From Liolophura sinensis (lineage: Eukaryota; Mollusca; Polyplacophora; Chitonida; Chitonidae), in NCBI RefSeq assembly GCF_032854445.1, contig NC_088302.1:2294001-2358000 (forward strand): a stretch of DNA of 64,000 nt. Reading direction: 5' to 3'. Shown in pieces: positions 24,998-38,900 of the stretch. Made by a program: the position numbers and the translations under genes. Every line of letters begins with the position of its first letter. Within the stretch, counting starts at the first letter, position 1. The notes below the pieces were generated by a model. That model did not search any database. It saw nothing but the letters and a program-made list of their open reading frames with translations, and was not told the origin of the DNA.

Positions 24998-25765
24998 CTC
25001 GACCTCCCAGACCCCACTGAGTTCGCCGTTTTCTTAAAACTGCGCTCTGCGCGGGGGCGAAGGAAGGCGTGGTAAAAGTGGCCGCTATGAGCCACCATAT
25101 CCCCACAGCAGTTTGAGTATTGAAGCGTTTACATCAACGGGAAAAAAACAAAAAATGGTTGTGTTCCGTGTCCTCGAGGACACTGTGACTGAACAGGTTG
25201 TTGTGTCTAGTGATTTCGACAGTTCCATTATAAATATAGGTATGTCAAAGTTGGGAGCGGCTATACAAGGACATATCCTCGCTAAGCCACGCTGATTTCC
25301 ACGGCTTCCTTTCCGGATTAATTCAAATACAATATGCCCAACTTAACTATCGCTGTGCTTTGTCATATATTGTACATGTACATACTAAACATGTACATAT
25401 AGGCACAGGGAACTACACATGTACATATAGGCACAGCGAACTAAACAGGTATATATAAGACAAGAGAAATAAACAGACACATTAGGCACAGGGAACTAAA
25501 CATGAACATGTAGGCACAGGGAATTGAACATGTACATACAGAAACAGGGAACTAAATATGTACATATAGGCACAGGGAACTAAACATGTACATGCAGGTA
25601 CAGGGAAATAAACATGTACATGTAGGCACGGGGAACTAAACATGCACATGTAGGCAGAGGAAACTAAACATGCACATGTAGGCAGAGGGAGCTAAACATG
25701 CACATGTAGGCACATTGATCTAAACATGTACATATAGGCACATTGATCTAAACATGTACATACTT

Positions 25766-25930
25766 GTTTATTTATTTATTTTATTTGACTGGTGTGTTAC
25801 GCCGTACTCAAGAGTATTTCTCTTATAAGACGGCGGTCAGCATTATAGTGGGTGGAAACCCGGCAGTGCCCGGGTGAAACCCACCACCATCCGCAGGTTG
25901 CTGGCAGACCTTCCCACGTACGACCGGAGA
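25766..25930 (-). mobile_element. tRNA-derived SINE, copy 2 (head truncated)
   Basis: Tail (tttatttatttattttattt) and central domain are present. Sequence stops at cgaccggagag, where the array unit resumes, so the tRNA-like head is missing. A head-truncated SINE is expected from incomplete reverse transcription. Confidence 0.85.
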
Positions 25931-26212
25931 GAACATGTACATACAGACACAGCGAACTGAACATATACATATAGGCAAAGAGAGCTGAGCATGTACATAT
26001 AGGCACAGAGAACTGAACATATACATATAGGCACAGGGAACAAAACATGTACCTGTAGGCAAAGGGAACTACACATGTACTTATAGGCACAGGGAACAAA
26101 AACTGTACGTATAGGCACAGTGAACTAAACATGTACATACAGGCACAGGGAACTTAACATGTACATATAGACACAGGGAACTGAACATGCATATATAAGC
26201 ACGGTGGACCGA

Positions 26213-26476
26213 TTTTATTTATTTATTTGATTTGTGTTTGCGCCGTACTCAAGAATATTTCACTTATACGACGGCGGCCAACATTATGGTGGGAGGAAAC
26301 CGAGCAGAGCCCTGGGGAAACCCCCTGCATCCGCAGGTTGCTGACAGACCTTCCCACGTACGGCCGGAGAGGAAGCCAGCATGAGCTGGACTTGAACTCA
26401 CAGCGACCGCATTGGTGAGAGACTCCTGGGTCATTACGCTGCGCTAGCGCGCTAACCAACTGAGCCACGGAGGCCC
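26213..26476 (-). mobile_element. tRNA-derived SINE, copy 3 (full length)
   Basis: On the minus strand the head reads ggcctccgtggctcagttgg then ttagcgcgctagcgcag, followed by the B-box-like gagttcaagtcc, the central domain and a taaataaataaaat tail. It is one of the best-preserved copies in the window and lies inside the 30-bp minisatellite. Confidence 0.9.
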
Positions 26477-27339
26477 CCAGTGAACTGAACATGTACATGT
26501 AGGCACAGAAAACTAAACATGTACATATAGGCACAGGGAAAAATGTGTACATGTAGGCACAGGGAAAAAATGTGTACATGTAGGCACAGGGAACTAAACA
26601 TGTACATGTAGACAGAGGGAGCTAAACATGTGCATGTAGGCACAGGGAACAGAATATGTACATACAGGCACAGGGAACAAAACATGTAGATATAGGGACA
26701 GGCAACTGAACATGTACATATACACAGAGGGAACGAAACGTGTACATATAGGCACAGGGAACTGAACATGTGTATGTGGGCATAGGAACTGAACTTGTAC
26801 ATACAGACACAGGGAACTAAACATGTACATACAGACACAGGGAAGTGAACATGTAAAAATACAGACATAGAGAACTACGCATGTACATATAGGCACAATG
26901 AAGTAAAATTGTACATATAGACACAGGGAACTAAACATGTACATGTAGGCACAGGGAACTAAACATGTACATGTAGGCACAGGGAACTAAACATATACAT
27001 ATGGGCACAGGGAACTGAACATGTAGATATAGACACAGGGAAGTAAACATGTACATGTAGGCACATTGAACTAAACATGTACATATAGGCACAGTGAACT
27101 GAATATGTAGATGTAGGCATAGGGAACTAAACGTGTACATATAAGCACAGGCAACTGAACATGTACATACAGGTACAGGGAACTGAACATGTACATACAG
27201 GCACAGTGAACTGAACATGTACATACAGGCACAGTGAACTGAACATGTACATACAGGCACAGTGAACTGAACATGTAGATATAGGCACAGGTGATTAGTA
27301 CAGAATACTTAGGACCTATAGGGGACATAGGTCTATAGG

Positions 27340-27605
27340 TCTACTGAAGCTTGCACGGAGGTATAGACCTGTATCCAATTAAGTACGCACATGGATATAG
27401 TCCAATCCAGGCATGGACGGGGACATAGAGGACTATATCCAAGCATGCAGGGAGACATAGGCCTATATCCAAGCATGCACGAGCATATAGGCCTATATCC
27501 TAACATGGACGGAGACATAGGCCCATGTCCAAATATGCAAGAGGAAATAGATCTATATATAAGCATGCGCGGAGACATAGGCCTGCATGTACATCCAAGC
27601 ATCGC
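27340..27605. repeat. Minisatellite, about 35-bp unit, about 7 copies
   Basis: The unit combines ggagacataggcctatatcc with aagcatgca. A 109-codon plus-strand ORF and a 99-codon minus-strand ORF here are repeat products. Confidence 0.8.
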
Positions 27606-28195
27606 GGGAACATATATCTTGCCTAACATCATAGTAATAAACAGAGAAAGTGACTTTTATATTCATTCAATAAATTATTTGATTGTTGTTCCAGTCCTTA
27701 CTCAACAAAGTTTTACTTAGCCCCATGTATGTGGCCATTATTACTCAATTTGGCGGAGTGCCCGAGGTAAACTACCGACCTTTGACATGTGATGTACAGA
27801 AATACAAATGGATGCACGTCATGCTGCTGGAAGACAAGTGGTCGTCAGTGAATATTAGACTGCGCAAAGCTGGGGTTGTCACCAAAGCCCCGTGAAGAAT
27901 AAGAGCGGGGAATGTATACTAGTTTTTGAGGATTTGTTATCGACTGTGTACCTAACAAAAAAGTTATACCATTGATTCCATGCAGTGACGAGACAATTAA
28001 GAACTATTTCCATAAGGTCTACCCTTCTCCCTGCACGGAAGTACCTGGATTATTGCATTGGTTAGGCATGAGCTGTTTACCCAATATGATAACACCATGG
28101 AGTATATATTGGTGGCAAATTTAAGTTTTGTACAAACACTGGGTAACGGGAACCTTTTCACGGGAGAGAACTCGACAAAAATGTACGATTTTGCA
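27606..28195. other. Unassigned stretch upstream of the anoctamin promoter region
   Basis: Contains tggcggagtgcccgaggtaa followed by accgacctttg (about 27750-27785), which resembles a fragment of common molluscan dispersed repeats. No gene is recognised. Confidence 0.3.
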
Positions 28196-28410
28196 TGATT
28201 ATCGCCCTTGTTTCCATGTGAACGGATCAATCCAAACATGGCGTCCTCAGCAGGTGCCTGTTCGATAATGACCGTTTAACAGGTAATGTAATCAGTGTTA
28301 GGGTTCAAAATTAAAGGATTTAAAAGGCTGCTGTGATGGAAGACCTTTCCATTATCTCCTCCATCAGAAATTGTTTTGCTTCACTGCTGAGATTTCTCAC
28401 ACGTAAGTAC
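28196..28410 (+). promoter_or_regulatory. Candidate promoter / 5' UTR exons of the anoctamin gene
   Basis: A YY1-like motif (aaacATGGCG, ATG at 28238) of the kind found near animal start sites is followed by possible donors at 28283 (acag then gtaatg) and 28403 (acac then gtaagt). The segment ending at 28402 would join to the exon acceptor at 29434. A short upstream ORF starting at 28336 would end just after that junction. This is inferred from motifs only. Confidence 0.3.
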
Positions 28411-28800
28411 TTCGGTTTCATTCACTTTCAACCTGAAGAGAAGTGTTGTTTTGAAAACAACTCTCGCTTTCATTCATGACTGCCGACAACAATAAACAGG
28501 GCGACTTGCCTCAGCTCGTAATTAATTTCTTTCCTGACGCAAAATCACATGGTGTATGACAGTGTAAACATTATTTGCTAGCCTAATGTGCTTTAATTGG
28601 ACTTGCCACGTTGTTATAGAGGGATGTAAACATTTTACGCTCACTGATCACCCATAATCTGTTTGAAGGCACCAAAAGCTGACCGGTGCACGAACATACA
28701 TGTGTGGTGCGGAGTTAGACGCTAGACGCATATTAGATCGATTGAAAACTATCATTACATCTGTTGTAATATATTTGCTCTGACATGTTTGCATGGTATG

Positions 28801-29169
28801 TAGGCCTGTGCCCGAAACTATCACGTGTGCCTGGATGTTAGAGACACCACCGAGTTCTGTGTAGGCCTACATGTAGCATATGGTAAACTATAACATTTAC
28901 ATGTAATGTGGAGTTTGTGGTTATCATCTAGATATAAGTTAACATTACATATGCATTTTAATCCATCTTTTAGAGTTCACCGTTTCGTAGGCCTGTGCCC
29001 GAAACTATCACGTGTGCCTGAATGTTAGAGACACCACCGAGTTCTGTGTAGGCCTACATGTAGCATATGGTAAACTATAACATTTACATGTAATGTGGAG
29101 TTTGTGGTTATCATCTAGATATAAGTTAACATTACATATGCATTTTAATCCATCTTTTAGAGTTCACCG
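28801..29169. repeat. 187-bp tandem duplication (2 copies)
   Basis: The segment starting taggcctgtgcccgaaacta at 28801 is repeated from 28988 with almost no differences (ctggatg versus ctgaatg). It lies in the presumed first intron or promoter-proximal region of the anoctamin gene. Confidence 0.95.
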
Positions 29170-29433
29170 GTACAGAATAATACAATCATTAATTCCTAGA
29201 AGGATAGATATAAGTGGCTGCAACGCTATACTTTATACACTGAATTTTCTAGATGACCATCGTATCATATAAACAATATACAGAATAACATGTATACAAA
29301 TCCTGTATTCTCACAGTTTGTCTGGTTTGAGAATATGTATGATTTCATCCCTAGAAGAGAAAGATAAACCTGAGGTCATCTCGGAAGTGTTGCAGGCAAA
29401 TAAAATTCTTGTATTGATTTTCTGGTATTTCAG

Positions 29434-29901
29434 ATTCATAACTGAGTAAGCAGGACCACGATGTCATCAGAGACCAATCTGAATAGTTCACTTAAGCTCG
29501 CCACTTCCACAACCCAGGCGCATGTTCGATTTCAGCGATTCGGGGCCCAGCAGAACAAAAAAAGACGAGCCCACATTGCAGGTGGCCTTAAACGCAAAAT
29601 GACACCATTTGAGCGGCGGTATTCAGAGCTGGGTCACGACTTGATTCCTGAGAAGAAGAGAATAGACTATGTTCTGGTTCATCCCCATCGGCGTCTCGAG
29701 GAGCATGACAGTAAAAACAAAAAGTTGGACTATGAAAGACATGAGTCAAATCGTTCCCAGTTTGAAGTGGCTTGCAAAGCAGAAGGGCTGAGGATACAAA
29801 AAGACATAGTGGGGAACATGGTCTACACTAAACTCCATACCCCATTCAAAAGGATGTGCCTAGAGGCAGAGAGGATTAATATGGAAATGCCACTCAGAGG
29901 G
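29434..29901 (+). CDS. Anoctamin exon 1 (5' leader plus codons 1-147)
   Basis: The acceptor tttcag precedes 27 nt of leader, then the ATG at 29461. The leader has an in-frame TGA, so this ATG is the first available start. It encodes the N-terminal dimerisation domain through ERINMEMPLRG and ends in phase 0 at ggg then gttagt. Confidence 0.92.
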
Positions 29902-32900
29902 GTTAGTTCTCTGCTCATGTTTCATCCGTGCATGTACTGTGTTCTAGCGTTTGTTTCTCAACATTTAGATCTGTACGAGAATGAGATTGTATTGAGTATG
30001 GGATCATTTGATGACTGGTATCTTGTTTTTCAATTCATTACATTGCTTTGACGCTTAAAGTGAATATGGGTTTTTTGTAAATTTATACGATGTTCACTTG
30101 TGTAAATCATGCATACTGTTATAAGTTGCATGTGTTAGGTCATCTTTTTATGAGCTGTCAAAAACTGTCAAAGTGGACTGGGACTGATTTGGATTTTCTT
30201 TGATTGATTAGTGTTTAATGCCGTTTAATTTTTCTACCAGTGTGCCTGGAGTAGAGCACATACCTTTGCCAGTTACCACAGAGATAAACTGGTTTTTCAT
30301 AGCATGCTTAAGTTAAAGTAACATTGATAATCCTAGACAGCAAAGTCAACGGGATTTTGATCTGGTCACCATCCTAATCTTAGCTGAGGAATGGGATCTG
30401 CCCTGATGAATGTACAGTACCTGTGAAATTTTTGATTTCATAAAAAATACTTGTTTGAACGTTTTTAATGTCCTTTTTTCAGTCCCAGACAAGTTTATCA
30501 TTTTCAGTTGTGTGACGAGACTAATAGCTTATAAATCCCTTTGGTTATCAGTTGTGCCACAGTGAGAGTACATGTACATGTAACATGTATATATATGTGT
30601 GGCATGAATGCAGGTTTCCTTTGTTGCTGATTTATTATTTGTGTCTGCTAAATTCCTGAGAATTTATGTCTGTTGTTTTTGGTTTTGTAGTGTGAGATAT
30701 ATGATGATGGTCCAAGCAGCAGCTGTTCACTTTGGGTGGAGAAACACTTTGAGACAGATGATGAAGGTATGTGATCAGACCGGTAATAATGTACATGTAA
30801 CTGGGGGAATGTATTGACTGTAACTAAGCAGTGGTACACTTTGAGTGGAGAAACACTTTGAGACAGATGATGAAGGTATGTGATCTGACCGGTAATAATG
30901 TACATGTAACTGGGGGAATGTATTGACTGTAACTAAGCAGTGGTACACTTTGAGTGGAGAAACACTTTGAGACAGATGATGAAGGTATGTGATCTGACCG
31001 GTAATAGTGTACATGTAACTGGGGGAATGTATTGACTGTAACTAAGCAGTGGTACACTTTGAGTGGAGAAACACTTTGAGACAGATGATGAAGGTATGTG
31101 ATCTGACCAGTAATAATGTACATGTAACTGGGGGAATGTATTGACTGTAACTAAGCAGTGGTACACTTTGAGTGGAGAAACACTTTGAGACAGATGATGA
31201 AGGTCTGTGATCAGACCGGTAATAGTGTACATGTAACTGGGGGAATGTATTGACTGTAACTAAGCAGTGGTACACTTTGAGTGGAGAAACACTTTGAGAC
31301 AGATGATGAAGGTATGTGATCTGACCGGTAATAATGTATATGTAACTGGGGGAATGTATTGACTGTAACTAAGCAGTGGTACACTTTGAGTGGAGAACAC
31401 TTTGAGACAGATGATGAAGGTATGTGATCAGACCGGTAATAATGTACATGTAACTGGGGGAATGTATTGACTGTAACTAAGCAGTGGTACACTTTGAGTG
31501 GAGAAACACTTTGAGACAGATGATGAAGGTCTGTGATCAGACCGGTAATAATGTATATGTAACTGGGGGAATGTATTGACTGTAACTAAGCAGTGGTTCA
31601 CTTTGAGTGGAGAAACACTTTGAGACAGATGATGAAGGTCTGTGATCAGACCGGTAATAGTGTACATGTAACTGGGGGAATGTATTGACTGTAACTAAGG
31701 AGTGGTTCACTTTGAGTGGAGAAACACTTTGAGACAGATGATGAAGGTCTGTGATCAGACCGGTAATAGTGTACATGTAACTGGGGGAATGTATTGACTG
31801 TAACTAAGCAGTGGTACACTTTGAGTGGAGAAACACTTTGAGACAGATGATGAAGGTCTGTGATCAGACCGGTAATAATGTATATGTAACTGGGGGAATG
31901 TATTGACTGTAACTAAGCAGTGGTTCACTTTGAGTGGAGAAACACTTTGAGACAGATGATGAAGGTATGTGATCAGACCGGTAATAATGTACATGTAACT
32001 GGGGGAATGTATTGACTGTAACTAAGGAGTGGTTCACTTTGAGTGGAGAAACACTTTGAGACAGATGATGAAGGTCTGTGATCAGACCGGTAATAATGTA
32101 CATGTAACTGGGGGAATGTATTGACTGTAACTAAGCAGTGGTACACTTTGAGTGGAGAAACACTTTGAGACAGATGATGAAGGTCTGTGATCTCACCGGT
32201 AGATCAGGAGAAAATTTGACTGCAGCCATGCAGCTGTGTCAGTTCTTCAGCTTGGGAATCACATGTGTGACCCACAAGATGAAACAGGTATTTGTTTTGT
32301 TGAAAAGTCCCAGATCTTTTAACCTGGGTTATTCTCTGTATGAATAGGGGCTTGAGTTCAAGTTGACAGACAATCCTCTACAGCTATTGTGAATGTGCCC
32401 ATGTTGTTATATTGTTATACTTTTATGTAAATGAAGCTGATTTCAGTACATACGTTGTAATAAGTTTAACACCATTACATTGTAGAGAATAGTAAACCTG
32501 TATGACCCTATTTCCTCAGCCTTTTCACAAGAGCAACTTGCAGTGCAATTTATGCATATTTACAGTTAGATTTTGGAGACGGAACTACAGTAGCTGGATT
32601 GTTCAGTTTCATGTCTTTACAGAAAGTATAATTTTGTTAGTCTACACAGAAAAATTCCTTCAGAAGATACTTGAATAAACACCTTTGCTAACATGTGAAA
32701 AGGTTGAAGAATTACAGTACATGTTTTAATCCAGAAAATAATTGTGTAAATGTTTGAGTTATCTTATGCTTCATGTGTTGCTTGTAGATTCTAGCTGGTC
32801 CTTCATTTTACTGGCATTACACATACATGGGTAAACCCTAAATGACCTAAACATTTGACCACAAAAGAGCATTTTTGGAGGCAAATAAATGTCATGAGAT

Positions 32901-35900
32901 ATTACTTCACATTTTCTCAGTAGGATATCATCCTACCTTCCAAAGACCTCTCAAAGTACCTTTCTAAAATGAATAGAGCTCCCAGAATCTGGGAACTTAG
33001 TCATGGAGGAAATTTGAAGTCATTTACAGTCATTTTTATATCTCTAGGTAACCTGTGGGAGGCAGGATATAATAGATACTTCAGTTAGGTACTACTTGTC
33101 ATAGATTGCAGTGAAAGTTATTGAAACATAGAAAACCTTCTGAAAAACCCCACCTTATACATGTCTTTAAGACAAACTGTGAGCAGCAGGTTCATGCCAC
33201 ATACACTCTGTCCTACTTAGCTTTTATAGGTCATGCAGTTGCATTGCATATACATGTAGCAAAGCCAATCTTGATGAAGGTAAATGTACCCAAACGTTGT
33301 GCACGGAATTCCTAAACTAGGATCATTCCAACATTTTGTGTCAGTACTTGTGTTGTATTCTTCTGTCTGATGCTTCAGCTTACATGCAGTTGTCATCATC
33401 CAACATCAGTTCTACAACCCCTCTTAGCTGCCTGCACTTGTCAGGCTGGTCATTAAGCATAGGCTGGGGGAGTTACCAGATGTTCTTCCAAAAGTGTGTT
33501 GGCAACCTATTTCACTCCCCCCCAAAAGGTCTCCCTAAAGAGCATTTCCTCTCCCAGTGTAAATAGGGAGAGCACACACACACAAAGAGAAAAAAATTAA
33601 TAATCAAATAAAAATATATTTGTACTCAATATCAGATAATGTTGTTTGTTTGATCGATATATTCTTCATATTTAAGCACAAATGAAAAAGATGTTAGCAG
33701 TGTGAAAAAGTCGCAAGGCTGTAGAGTCATTGTATGTATTTTTCTTAACACAAAAGTGAAAGCGAAAATAATCCAGCTGGCCCTTCAGTGTAGGTGGACT
33801 GGTTAGCCCCCTTGTACTGTCTGCTATACTGAGTTACCGACTTCACCAAATTTCCACATTTGTTTACTTCTCGAGAAAAAACAATACCACCATAATTCTA
33901 TTTTATATACGTGAAAGGGTGGGAGAAGGATAGTTTTATTTTTGGAGAATGACAAATACAACCACTCGCAGCCAAACTGTTGGGGAAGTGAGGGAGGGTA
34001 AAAAACAGGTTGCCCCAGATGGCTGGGGTGTGTGAGGGCAAGAAGGCAACCAATCCCTTACCCTAAAGTTACTGGCCTGCTTGTTGAGGACTGTGCTTCA
34101 TTTCCATCTTGTCTGTTTATAGTAGTACATTAATGTATAGTATGTTCTGAATGATTTTAATTACCTGTACATTATTTTGTGTTTTTCCTATTAGTGGACT
34201 TTGTGAGTGCCCCGTTCCTCATGGACCGAATCCACCTGTATCAAGGTTATGAAGATCCCAGCAACTTCTTCAGGCCTGCACAAAGGAGTTGGCTGGTAAG
34301 TACATGTGTTTTTGGTACTCGTTTTTGGCCATTTCACATATTAAGTGAAATTGGGGAAAACATTTATATGTCACGAATACAAATTATATATGGTGAGAGG
34401 AAACTGGTCAGTGGAGGGGGAAACACATGACCATTCGCATGTTATTTGTAGAACACTGCACTGCAAGACTGTTTGGCTCTCAGTCTCTGAGCTGTAATTG
34501 TTTGGGTTCCCCACTGCTTTTGTATGATTTGTGCTGCATGGAGTGGCAAAGGCTGTATGTAATGTGACAATGTGTAGGTGATTACATGTAGGTGTATAGC
34601 TGGAGAGAACTGAGCCTTAAGCCACAGGAAACCTAAGTGATGATTTAGAGAGACAGCAGTTTACAGTAGACAGATGATGTTCTGACACATGCGCAGTTAG
34701 GCAACCTCTGGATGTGAAAGGTTGATGGGTGATTAGCTGGTCTCTGAATTGTCCACTTTTATTCATTCACTCAGGACATCATGATGTTAGAGTTCTATTC
34801 TCTTTATAGACACACACAATCTTGATAAACATGGATATGCGCAAGTGTGCTACCCAAAGAGAAATGTCTTCAGTAAAAGAAAGTAAGTATAACCATATAT
34901 GGCTGTTCGTTAAGACTGACAATGTCTTTTGAAACTTACCCTCTGAATGATGTTAACATTTCTGAAACCCTGAAGACTGGGATGGAAAAGTTGTATGTTT
35001 TCATAACATATACATATATTAACATTGTTATTAACCCCTGTCTTTTGGAAGTGTAATATTGATTGGTGTACATTTAGATTTCCCCTCTAGATTTGGTATT
35101 GTTTCGCTTGTAAAAGTACTGCACAGTGTGTATCTGGCATGAATCATTATATACATGAGTACTGTGCAGAGTGTATCTGGCATGAAGCATTATATACACG
35201 AGTACTGTGCAGAGTGTATCTGGCATGAATCATTATATACATGAGTACTGTGCAGTGTGTATCTGGCATGAATCATTATATACATGAGTACTGTGCAGAG
35301 TGTATCTGGCATGAAGCATTATATACACGAGTATTGCGCAGAGTGTATCTGGCATAAAGCATTATGTACATAGTACTGTGCGGAGTGTATCTGGCAAGAA
35401 GCACAATATACGTGGGTACTATGTGGAGTATCTAGCGTGAAGTATTACATACATGAGTACTTTGCAGTGTGCATCTGGCATGAATCATTATATACATGAG
35501 TACTGTGCAGAGTGTATCTGGCATGAATCATTATTTACATGAGTACTGTGCAGAGTGTATCTGACATGAATCATTATATACATGAGTACTGTGCAGAGTG
35601 TATCTGGCATGAAGCATTATATACACGAGTACTGCGCAGAGTGTATCTGGCATGAAGCATTATATACATGAGTACTGCGCAGAGTGTATGTGGCATAAAG
35701 CATTATATACATGAGTACTGTGCGGTGTGTATTTGGCATAAAGCATTATGTACATAGTACTGTGCGGAGTGTATCTGGCATGAATCATTATATACGTGGG
35801 TACTATGTGGAGTATCTAGCGTGAAGTATTACATACATGAGTACTTTGCAGTGTGTATCTGGCTTGAATCATTATATACATGAGTACTGTGCGGTGTGTA

Positions 35901-38900
35901 TCTGGCATGAATCATTATATACATGAGTACTGTGCAGTGTGTATCTGGCATGAATCATTATATACATGAGTACTGTGCAGTGTGTATCTGGCATGAATCA
36001 TTATACACATGAGTACTGTGCAGAGTGTATCTGGTATGAATCATTATATACATGAGTACTGTGCAGTGTGTATCTGGCATGAATCATTATATACATGAGT
36101 ACTGTGCAGTGTGTGTCTGGCATGCATCATTATACACATGAGTACTTGGCAGAGTGTATCTGGCATGAATCATTATATACATGAGTACTGTGCAGTGTGT
36201 ATCTGGCATGAATCATTATATACATGAGTACTGTGCAGTGTGTATCTGGCATGAATCATTATATACATGAGTACTGTGCGGTGTGTATCTGGCTTGAATC
36301 ATTATATACATGAGTACTGTGCAGTGTGTATCTGGCATGAATCATTATATACATGAGTACTGTGCAGTGTGTATCTGGCATGAATCATTATATACATGAG
36401 TACTGTGCAGTGTGTATCTGGCATGAATCATTATACACATGAGTACTGTGCAGAGTGTATCTGGTATGAATCATTATATACATGAGTACTGTGCAGTGTG
36501 TATCTGGCATGAATCATTATATACATGAGTACTGTGCAGTGTGTGTCTGGCATGCATCATTATACACATGAGTACTTGGCAGAGTGTATCTGGCATGAAT
36601 CATTATATACATGAGTACTGTGCAGTGTGTATCTGCATGAATCATTATATACATGAGTACTGTGCAGTGTGTATCTGGCATGAATCATTATATACATGAG
36701 TACTGTGCGGTGTGTATCTGGCATGAATCATTATTTACATGAGTACTGTGCAGTGTGTATCTGCATGAATCATTATATACATGAGTACTGTGCAGTGTGT
36801 ATCTGGCATGAATCATTATATACATGAGTACTGTGCAGTGTGTATCTGGCATGAATCATTATATACATGAGTACTGTGCAGTGTGTATCTGGCATGAATC
36901 ATTACATACATGAGTACTTTGCAGTGTGTATCTGGCATGAATCATTATATACATGAGTACTGTGCAGTGTGTATCTGGCATGAATCATTATATACATGAG
37001 TACTTTGCAGTGTGTATCTGGCATGAATCATTATATACATGAGTACTGTGCAGTGTGTATCTGGCATGAATCATTATATACATGAGTACTTTGCAGTGTG
37101 TATCAGGCATGAATCATTATATACACGAGTACTGTACAGAGTGTATCTGGCATGATTTATTTGACTGATGTTTATGCCGTACTCAAAAATATTTCACTTA
37201 TACGACAGCGGCCAGCGCTATGGTGGGCGAAAACCAGGCAGAACCTGGGGAAAACTCACAGCGAGGTTGCTGAGAGGAAACCAGCATGAGCTGGAGTTTA
37301 ACTCACGGTGACCGCATTGGTGAGAGGCTCCTGGGTCATTACGCTGTTCATTGTCATTTATTTTCATTCGACCAGTCAAATACACTGGGTTGGCTTGGTA
37401 TGTTACCATGGCCTGATTCAGAAAGGAGGACTTATAGAGCCAAGCTAAAATCATCCAAGGGGGATAACTTGTATAAATTGTCTCCCCTTTATATGCCACC
37501 ACCAATGAGAATATTAAATATAGGTACTGAATATAAGACCCCTACAGGTATGATCTGTTTTGTTGTTCGGTTCTGGAGGTGTGAGATGTATTGTTTATTC
37601 CAGGCACCAGAAAAGCATCTGAGGAGAGGGTGAAATATTCCAAGCACATGGGTACTATATATCTTGACCAATAGGTTTATCGCATGCCCTGCAGTCACAT
37701 TTCACCAAAGCTGCACGTTTGCTGTTGATTACATGTGGCAGATTGTCCTGTATACCTGACATACAACATTACACATAGCAGTTGATCATTTGTATGCCAA
37801 ACACCTGTACTCTTTTTGGTCATTTCAGCCTTCTTTAACTGATATGCAGGTTTATATTATTTATTTATTTATTTGCCTCATTGCAGGTCAAGTTTCTTTT
37901 TCAACTGTAAAATAATTTGCTGCTGCACACAGCTATTTTGAATGATGCGTTGCACGCAGCTACTTTGAATGATGCACATCATGGCTTACAAAGCAGTTTA
38001 CACACTTGTATGTACTTACATATACTTGTACACATCTGACCAGTTATGCATGACAGATACCTGTATGTATCAGCCGGCTTTAAAGGGTTCTTTCATTTTT
38101 CTGCTGTCCCCTAATTATGTTACAATATTTGATGACATGCACCAATCACAGCATGATTTATTCCAGAAAATTGCGCCAGTCTTCACAACCAGATCAGCAA
38201 CGAGGAGCTTCATCGCCATGGTAGCACCAAGCTTACAACTAATCAGTCACAATATTGTCTTAATTACTTAGTTGTTTTTGTGGAGAAATGATATAACAAC
38301 ACATTGTAGCGAGTCTCACATGGGCTGTATTTTTACTTTGATAATGCATGAACCAACTTATGATGAAAGACAGGTACTTTACTTTGTACTTCAAATCGTG
38401 CTAAATTTTGGCCCCCAGCCAATATTGGTGTAGGGGTACTGTTTTAGTGGTAGGTGCCCGTCCATCTGTCAGTCCGTCTGTCAGCCAATCTGTCCATTTC
38501 TTTGTAAAGTAACTTATCTCTACAAGTGTCTTAACCACTAGCTAGGTTACACCACATGTACACAGTGGCATATCTCTGATCTTCAAGGTTATTAAGTTAT
38601 ACTTTGTGACATGGTATCATCAAAACTTGTTTACCATGAGAGCACCTAGTCTTGTAGAACCTAGTTGTTTTTAGTTTACCTTAACACAACATTTCACAGT
38701 TGATTGGTCTGTGCCTCCAATGCGTTGTATTTATTTAGTTATTTGAATGTTGCTGAACACCACACAAGTGCTCTTCAGTGAAGTGTACATGTGAGCATCA
38801 TCTACTGCTTGTTAACACCCAGGCCCCATGGACGTCAAGAGTGGGGAATTTACCAATTCCATGTCCAAGCCCATCTCTTATGTCCTAGCAAGTGAAAGGC

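Larger units (their letters stand above)
25370..27290. repeat. 30-bp minisatellite (about 50 units) with two inserted SINEs
   Basis: The unit is aactaaacatgtacatatag plus gcacaggg. SINEs interrupt the array at 25766-25930 and 26213-26476. Because the unit is 30 bp, minus-strand frames stay open (MYMFSSLCLYVHVQ-like), but these are not genes. Confidence 0.95.

Noticed and set aside
25797..27328. Minus-strand cysteine-rich ORFs (MYMFSSLCLYVH-type repeats) as secreted proteins
   Set aside because: They are translations of the 30-bp minisatellite and run through SINE sequence; there is no conserved start, splice context or non-repeat part.
28238..28282. ATG at 28238 (MASSAGACSIMTV) as the anoctamin start
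   Set aside because: The frame stops within 14 codons and exon 1 has its own ATG with an upstream in-frame stop; a 5' UTR or YY1-like site is more likely.
32138..32347. Last copy of the exon 2 array as an alternative coding exon
   Set aside because: In the phase required by exon 1 it contains TGA; no acceptor with a pyrimidine tract precedes it, and exon 2 at 30691 fits both neighbours.
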